Program-made: the position numbers and the translations under genes | Part shown: piece after piece, positions 6,367-10,228 of the stretch | How positions within the stretch are numbered: position 1 is the stretch's first letter | Layout: each line of letters opens with the position of its first letter | Source: Funneliformis mosseae | Lineage: Eukaryota > Glomeromycota > Glomeromycetes > Glomerales > Glomeraceae | Reading direction: 5' to 3' | Length of the DNA stretch: 10,228 nucleotides | Assembly: GCA_910592005.1 (NCBI GenBank) | Contig: CAJVPP010004054.1 | Coordinates: 1-10,228, forward strand | Notes under the pieces: generated by a model | The model's database searches: none | The model's input: only the letters and a program-made list of their open reading frames with translations | What the model was told of the DNA's origin: nothing

Positions 6367-7012
6367 TTATCCTTAGACATACTCAGACCAAATCCTTCTT
6401 TTCTTCTTTAGAAGTTTAAGAGCTATCAGCTTTAAATTTATCTAAAAACTTAAATAGTTGACTATTTTTGAAGAATTTAAGCATGAATTTTTTATGTTTA
6501 TTGTAAATCTATATTTCTGTAAATATCTGATTATACAGATTGTATGTTTTAGTATTTGGTTTTTTGATAAAACTATGATCAAAATATTATTTAGGTATGC
6601 AACTACCCATATTTCTATCTTTTTTATCATCTCTATGATCAGTTTTAAAATTTTGGTGAAGACTCTGAGTCTTGTAGTTAAACCAAATGGAAGATATATA
6701 AAAAAATAGCATTTGTTAAGATAATTAAAGGTAAAATATTACCTTTAATATAAGGATAAAAGTACATAATAAAATGCTTGATTTAGATTTATCAATATTA
6801 TATAATCACCTTTTTTGATTAGAGATTTTACAATATCCAATCCTTTTATTTTGAAGTACTTATACTTTACATACTAGTTCAATTTTCTTAAGTTGATTAC
6901 AACTCTGAAATTAACTGTTTCCTTTAAGATTATAAAAATATTAGATGTAAAATATAGAATATCTGAATCCATCTTTTGAATCATTCCATTTTCTAATAAA
7001 TTATCAATTTCC
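6367..7012 (-). pseudogene. reverse transcriptase of the DIRS element, catalytic Asp residues lost
   Basis: One minus-strand frame carries nearly the whole RT from 7012 to 6442 with stops only at 6874, 6745 and 6739. In order: EIDNLLENGMIQKM (fingers), NFRVVINLRKLN (motif 1/2), YIILINLNQAFYYVLLS (motif A), IYLPFGLTTRLRVFTKILK (motif B), WVVAYLNNILI (motif C), then FTINIKNSCLNSSKIVNYLSF (thumb side). Motif A Asp reads as Asn (codon 6787-6789), and the YLDD box reads YLNN (codons 6586-6591), so no catalytic Asp remains. After 6442 the frame continues as INLKLIALKLLKKKRRIWSE before shifting into the RNase H frame. Gypsy RT was considered, but the C-terminal motif and the downstream YR point to DIRS. 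The ATG-started 62-residue frame at 6442-6630 is only part of this. Confidence 0.85.
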
Positions 7013-7269
7013 TTTTAAAATATAGATAAATCTTTCTTATTTTATTTTTATTTTGAAATAGAAATTCTTTTTAAAGATAATAACTGTTTTCATTCTGGAG
7101 AATAACTATAATAAATTGTATTTGTTACCTAAATTTTCTAAAAGAAGAGAATCACTTTTCCTAAAAATGTTAAATTTATCTAGCAATTTGAGTAAGTATA
7201 TTCTATCTATAATACTGATTAATTTTTTATTAATTCTAACAAGTAGATTGGTCACTTTAAAAATCATTT
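7013..7269 (-). other. gag-RT junction region of the DIRS element
   Basis: Minus-strand frames here are broken. One stays open over KIQKMIFKVTNLLVRINKKL and IYLLKLLDKFNIFRKSDSLL (about 7275-7145), which may be the pre-RT region, but I cannot assign a domain. Confidence 0.35.
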
Positions 7270-8009
7270 TCTGAATTTTAAAATTTACACTATCTAAGTT
7301 TATACTTCGTTTTTTTCTTTAGAGTAATAAGATTAAACTAGCATTTTAAAATTAAATACTGAAGAAATATTCTTTAAAGTAGAATTTTAAACAGCTTTTT
7401 TCTTCTGCTAAACTATATTATTAAGCAATTTATTTGCTTTATTCTTATTCTTAATTGTATCATTAAGATCTTTCTCAAATATCTCCTCTTTTTCAAAGGT
7501 CTCTAATAATTAAAAGATATAGTAGCTTTAAGCGCCTATTCATAATGTACTTTATTAACATATAAAAGTGAATCTAATAACAAAGTTTAGTATTAAAAAT
7601 AATCTATTCTAATTGTAATCAGATATTATATTAATTTTCTTTAATAAAATCTGATTTGACGTATAGACCATACAAATGATATTATCAATAAATCTAACAG
7701 CTGAAGAGAATTATATGCAATACATTAGAGAGTGTTATTCTATTCTCTCATATACTTTAATATATTTAATCATAATTTTTTAACTATAATAAAAAGTTCA
7801 AATGATATTTTTTTATTCCTTAGTTTAGACTAAAGTATGACTTTACATATTGTTAGAAAGAGTATATTCTTTTTAAATATACTAGTAGAGAGATTTTATA
7901 TTTTACCTGACATAATCTATGTATTAAAGTCTAAACCTTTTATAATGTCAGATTCATTTTCATGTTTAATATCTTATTCATTTCTATTATTTTTATCATC
8001 AAGAATACT
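7270..8009 (-). pseudogene. gag-like region of the DIRS element
   Basis: Directly upstream of the RT on the same strand, a frame runs from about 8009 to 7520 with stops mostly where CAA, CAG or TGG codons could have stood. Segments include ENESDIIKGLDFNT, NLSTSIFKKNILFLTICKVI and CIAYNSLQLLDLLIISFVWS. A frameshift near 7500 leads to TFEKEEIFEKDLNDTIKNKN and ANKLLNNIV*QKKKAV. This resembles the C-terminal part of DIRS gag proteins, where an LFG-type motif precedes a Lys-rich tail (IFEKDL would stand for LFGxxL). Assignment rests on position plus this loose resemblance. No zinc knuckle is seen here, so the knuckle fragment at 2591-2817 belongs to another element. Confidence 0.45.
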
Positions 8010-9884
8010 ATGAGTTATAATACTTTAAAGTTATGAAATATTTATCACAAATGCGAATTGCTACAAAAGAAAAATGACATAAAGTAAATAAATAAGAATG
8101 GTATTAATATATATAGCATATAATCTTATTATATAATTATTATTATAATGCATTTTATTATAATATTTTGTTAAATTTGCTACTAGTAAATAGAGGTCAG
8201 TTAGTATATATTTCTATTATTCCAAAGTTATAATATTAATTATTTTAATTAGTTTATATTACCAATCATAATCATATGAATAAAACTAACTTTAATAACT
8301 AAAATTACACAAAATTATAGATTTTTTCCTTTTTTAACAGCTTTCTATATACCATAAACATTTCCTTTATCTTCCTAATAATAAATCTTTTAAAATTATC
8401 TGAAATTTAAAATTAAAGTATACCTGTTAAATATTAATTTTGAAATTTATTGATCAATACAAATACAGTTATTATATAATGATTAGCTAATAAATCCAAA
8501 TTTCTCAGACATAAAATTTTAAGTTCATGACTCTGAAAATGAACAGTTCATATCTGTGTTCATATTTTATAATAATACTAAGTGTATATATATATTTTGT
8601 AATTTTCTAATACTAATAAGTATAGTTTTCTTAGTAATAATAATAATTCATTATAAATTTTTTGCAATAAAATGAAAATATTTTATTATAATTACTTTTT
8701 AATTTGATAAGTAACTTTTATTTTAATATAATATAGTGAATTATACTTAATAATAATTAAAAATTAAAATTAAAAATTAAAAAAAAAATAATAAAAATAA
8801 TTTTTAAAATAATTAAATTAATCATTATAAATTAAAATTAAATAATAATATATTAGAATTAGAATTATAGTTAAAAATAAATTTTTATAAAAATACCAAT
8901 GATGAGTTAGTAAAGATTATATTAAAGATAGAGTAGATTAGAATTATTTATAAAATGAAATAGCAATAATTGTGTTTATTTATTTTAAATTTTCTTAATT
9001 ATAAATATACTAAAACTAAAAAAATTAAATTTTAATATTTATTTTTAGTGAAACTCTAAAGTATTGCTCAAGTAAAACTACTAGTTTAATAATATTTTTA
9101 ATAATATTATACAATATATACAATTTTATAATAATATTTATAATTATTTGTTTATTTAATTTGTACATAAATAATTGTCAAAAATTTTTATATTCTTTAA
9201 TATATTTTATAACTAAATATCTAATTCAACTTATATTCTATATATATTAGATACATTTTAATAATTGTAATGCATTATATATTGAGTATTATTAATTATA
9301 ATCCTTATAATATATTTTTATTAATAGTAAGTTAGATTAGATAAATTATTTTTTTTTTGTTTACACAAAATAGATAAAAGAATTTAATCAAGACTTTACC
9401 TTTTGATCTAATTTGTAGTATTGATTTTAGAATTAATCTTTAGAAAAATATGATTATATTATGAAAATCTAATCATCAAAAGCTTTTTAATTGGTAAAAA
9501 TATACTTTAATATTATAATTATTTAATAATCATTTTTAAATTATTTACTTTTTGCTTAATTTATACTTTATTATATAGATCTTTAGCAATCTTTATATAT
9601 TTTAACTGATTTTAATATTATATCTATTAAACATTAAATTTGAAATTTTATAGTTATTATATAAGTTACAATTATAGTTGCAATACTACTATCACTATAT
9701 GTTACTATATAATTATTAGAATAAATTTATGATTTAAGCTTTACTGTAATATATTATATTCAACTATTATATTTTAAATAAAATATAATTTTATTAATTT
9801 TACTAATCTTTGTCAATATACTGTATTTTATTTTGAAATTATTATTCTTTACTTTTTATTTATTTTCACTAGTCAAAATAGTCC
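8010..9884. other. extreme A/T desert, no gene seen
   Basis: Almost pure A/T sequence with stops in all frames every few codons. No domain motif was recognised on either strand. It may include the 5' terminal region of the DIRS element, but I could not find an inverted or direct terminal repeat by eye. Confidence 0.5.
8741..8885. repeat. low-complexity AATTAAAA/AATAATA tract
   Basis: Tandem-like runs of AAAATTAAAATT and AATAATAA words with almost no G or C. This is slippage-type low-complexity DNA. Confidence 0.6.
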
Positions 9885-9924
9885 AAATCAGCTAAAAATC
9901 GAATGGCCAATTTTAGGCTGATTT
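9885..9924. repeat. imperfect inverted repeat at the composition boundary
   Basis: AAATCAGCTAAAAAT on the left pairs with AATTTTAGGCTGATTT on the right around a short centre that contains TGGCCA. It sits where the A/T desert ends and moderately GC-containing repeat DNA begins, so it may mark an element edge. Confidence 0.45.
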
Positions 9925-10228
9925 TGATACTATTTACGCTGATTTATCATATTTTATGATCGGCACAAACAGGTGCTGATAAGACGCTGATCGATTCCAA
10001 TCGGACATGACCATTCAGAACTTAAATTCAATTATAAATCAGCTTAAAACTGGCCTCAATTTGGTAACAATTCAGACACTGATAGATGCTGATTGACATG
10101 GCCATTTAGCCTAAAATTGACCTTAATTCAGCATCATTCGGCATTAATTCAAAACTTAAATAACATAAATCGGCTTAAAATTGACCTCAATTCAGCATCA
10201 TTCGGCATCAATTCGGAACTTAAATAAC
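9925..10228. repeat. diverged tandem repeats, 64-bp period at the window end
   Basis: Two adjacent copies, 10111-10174 and 10175-10228 (cut by the window edge), match at 49 of the 54 comparable positions; all five differences are transitions. A more diverged copy begins near 10044. A second, longer-range duplication links about 9974-10018 with 10079-10109 (TGATAAGACGCTGAT against TGATAGATGCTGATT, and CATGACCATTCAG against CATGGCCATTTAG). GCTGAT and ATCAGC words recur in both orientations. There is no coding frame that I would defend. Probably part of a larger repetitive element continuing past the window. Confidence 0.7.

Larger units (their letters stand above)
4871..8009 (-). mobile_element. 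decayed DIRS-type (tyrosine recombinase) retrotransposon
   Basis: Read on the minus strand, segments appear in the order gag-like (8009-7270), reverse transcriptase (7012-6367), RNase H (6366-5690) and tyrosine recombinase (5412-4871). A recombinase downstream of RT-RH, with no aspartic protease or DDE integrase, defines the DIRS order. The GFTINW..S-type motif after the RT active site and the IDLF motif at the end of RNase H are also DIRS-like. All segments carry stops and frameshifts. The 3' end, including the rest of the recombinase and the terminal repeats, is cut off by the foldback; the 5' terminal repeat was not identified. The element spans about 3.1 kb, short for an intact DIRS element. 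Confidence 0.8.

Noticed and set aside
6458..6709. Plus-strand 83-residue ORF rich in Ile and Phe that looks membrane-like
   Set aside because: It is the exact antisense of the RT motif B to motif C region; the hydrophobicity comes from A/T-rich reverse translation.
6442..7012. Assignment of the RT to a Ty3/gypsy LTR element
   Set aside because: No protease or DDE integrase follows. Instead an IDLF-ending RNase H and a tyrosine recombinase lie downstream, and the FTINIKNSCL motif is closer to DIRS RTs.

Overview
The window looks like gene-poor, transposon-rich, strongly AT-biased eukaryotic DNA. There is no bacterial-style gene packing, no rRNA or tRNA that I can see, and almost every protein-like stretch is broken. 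The clearest content is a decayed tyrosine-recombinase (DIRS-type) retrotransposon, next to a foldback element built from short TTCGGCGAA-type iterons. From memory, this mix (low GC, DIRS elements, FGEM/FRRN-type iteron repeats) fits arbuscular mycorrhizal fungi best. An arthropod or other invertebrate genome is not excluded. The taxon is inference only.

Layout. Positions 1-4140 are AT-rich but compositionally mixed. They hold one intact 92-residue ORF of unknown function (621-899, +), with a polyadenylation-type AATAAA 42 bases after its stop. They also hold a minus-strand fragment resembling the C-terminal part of LINE ORF1 / FP25K-type proteins (1351-1581), a pair of CCHC zinc knuckles split by a frameshift (2591-2817, +), an unrecognised decayed minus-strand reading frame with a clean 68-codon end (2871-3623), and a 33-residue ORF (3785-3886, -). 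Several weaker minus-strand relics lie between them.

Positions 4145-4872 contain the iteron foldback. Two collinear arms of about 16-bp iterons lie in inverted orientation around a loop of about 145 bases, bounded by ATGGT...ACCAT. Its left side borders a palindromic A/T block. Its right side joins a tyrosine recombinase gene directly.

Positions 4871 to about 8009 hold, on the minus strand and in the order expected of a DIRS element, gag-like, reverse transcriptase, RNase H and tyrosine recombinase (YR) segments. All are dead: the three catalytic aspartates of the RT read as Asn, frames shift repeatedly, and the YR stops at the foldback before its C-terminal catalytic residues. Most recognisable substitutions run from G/C to A/T.

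Positions 8010-9880 are an extreme A/T desert without recognisable genes. At about 9885 composition changes sharply, and the window ends in diverged tandem repeats (64-bp period) with GCTGATT/AATCAGC motifs in both orientations, probably the edge of another repetitive element.

I found no intact multi-gene system. The window is best read as a graveyard of nested elements whose junctions and mutation pattern are the informative parts.
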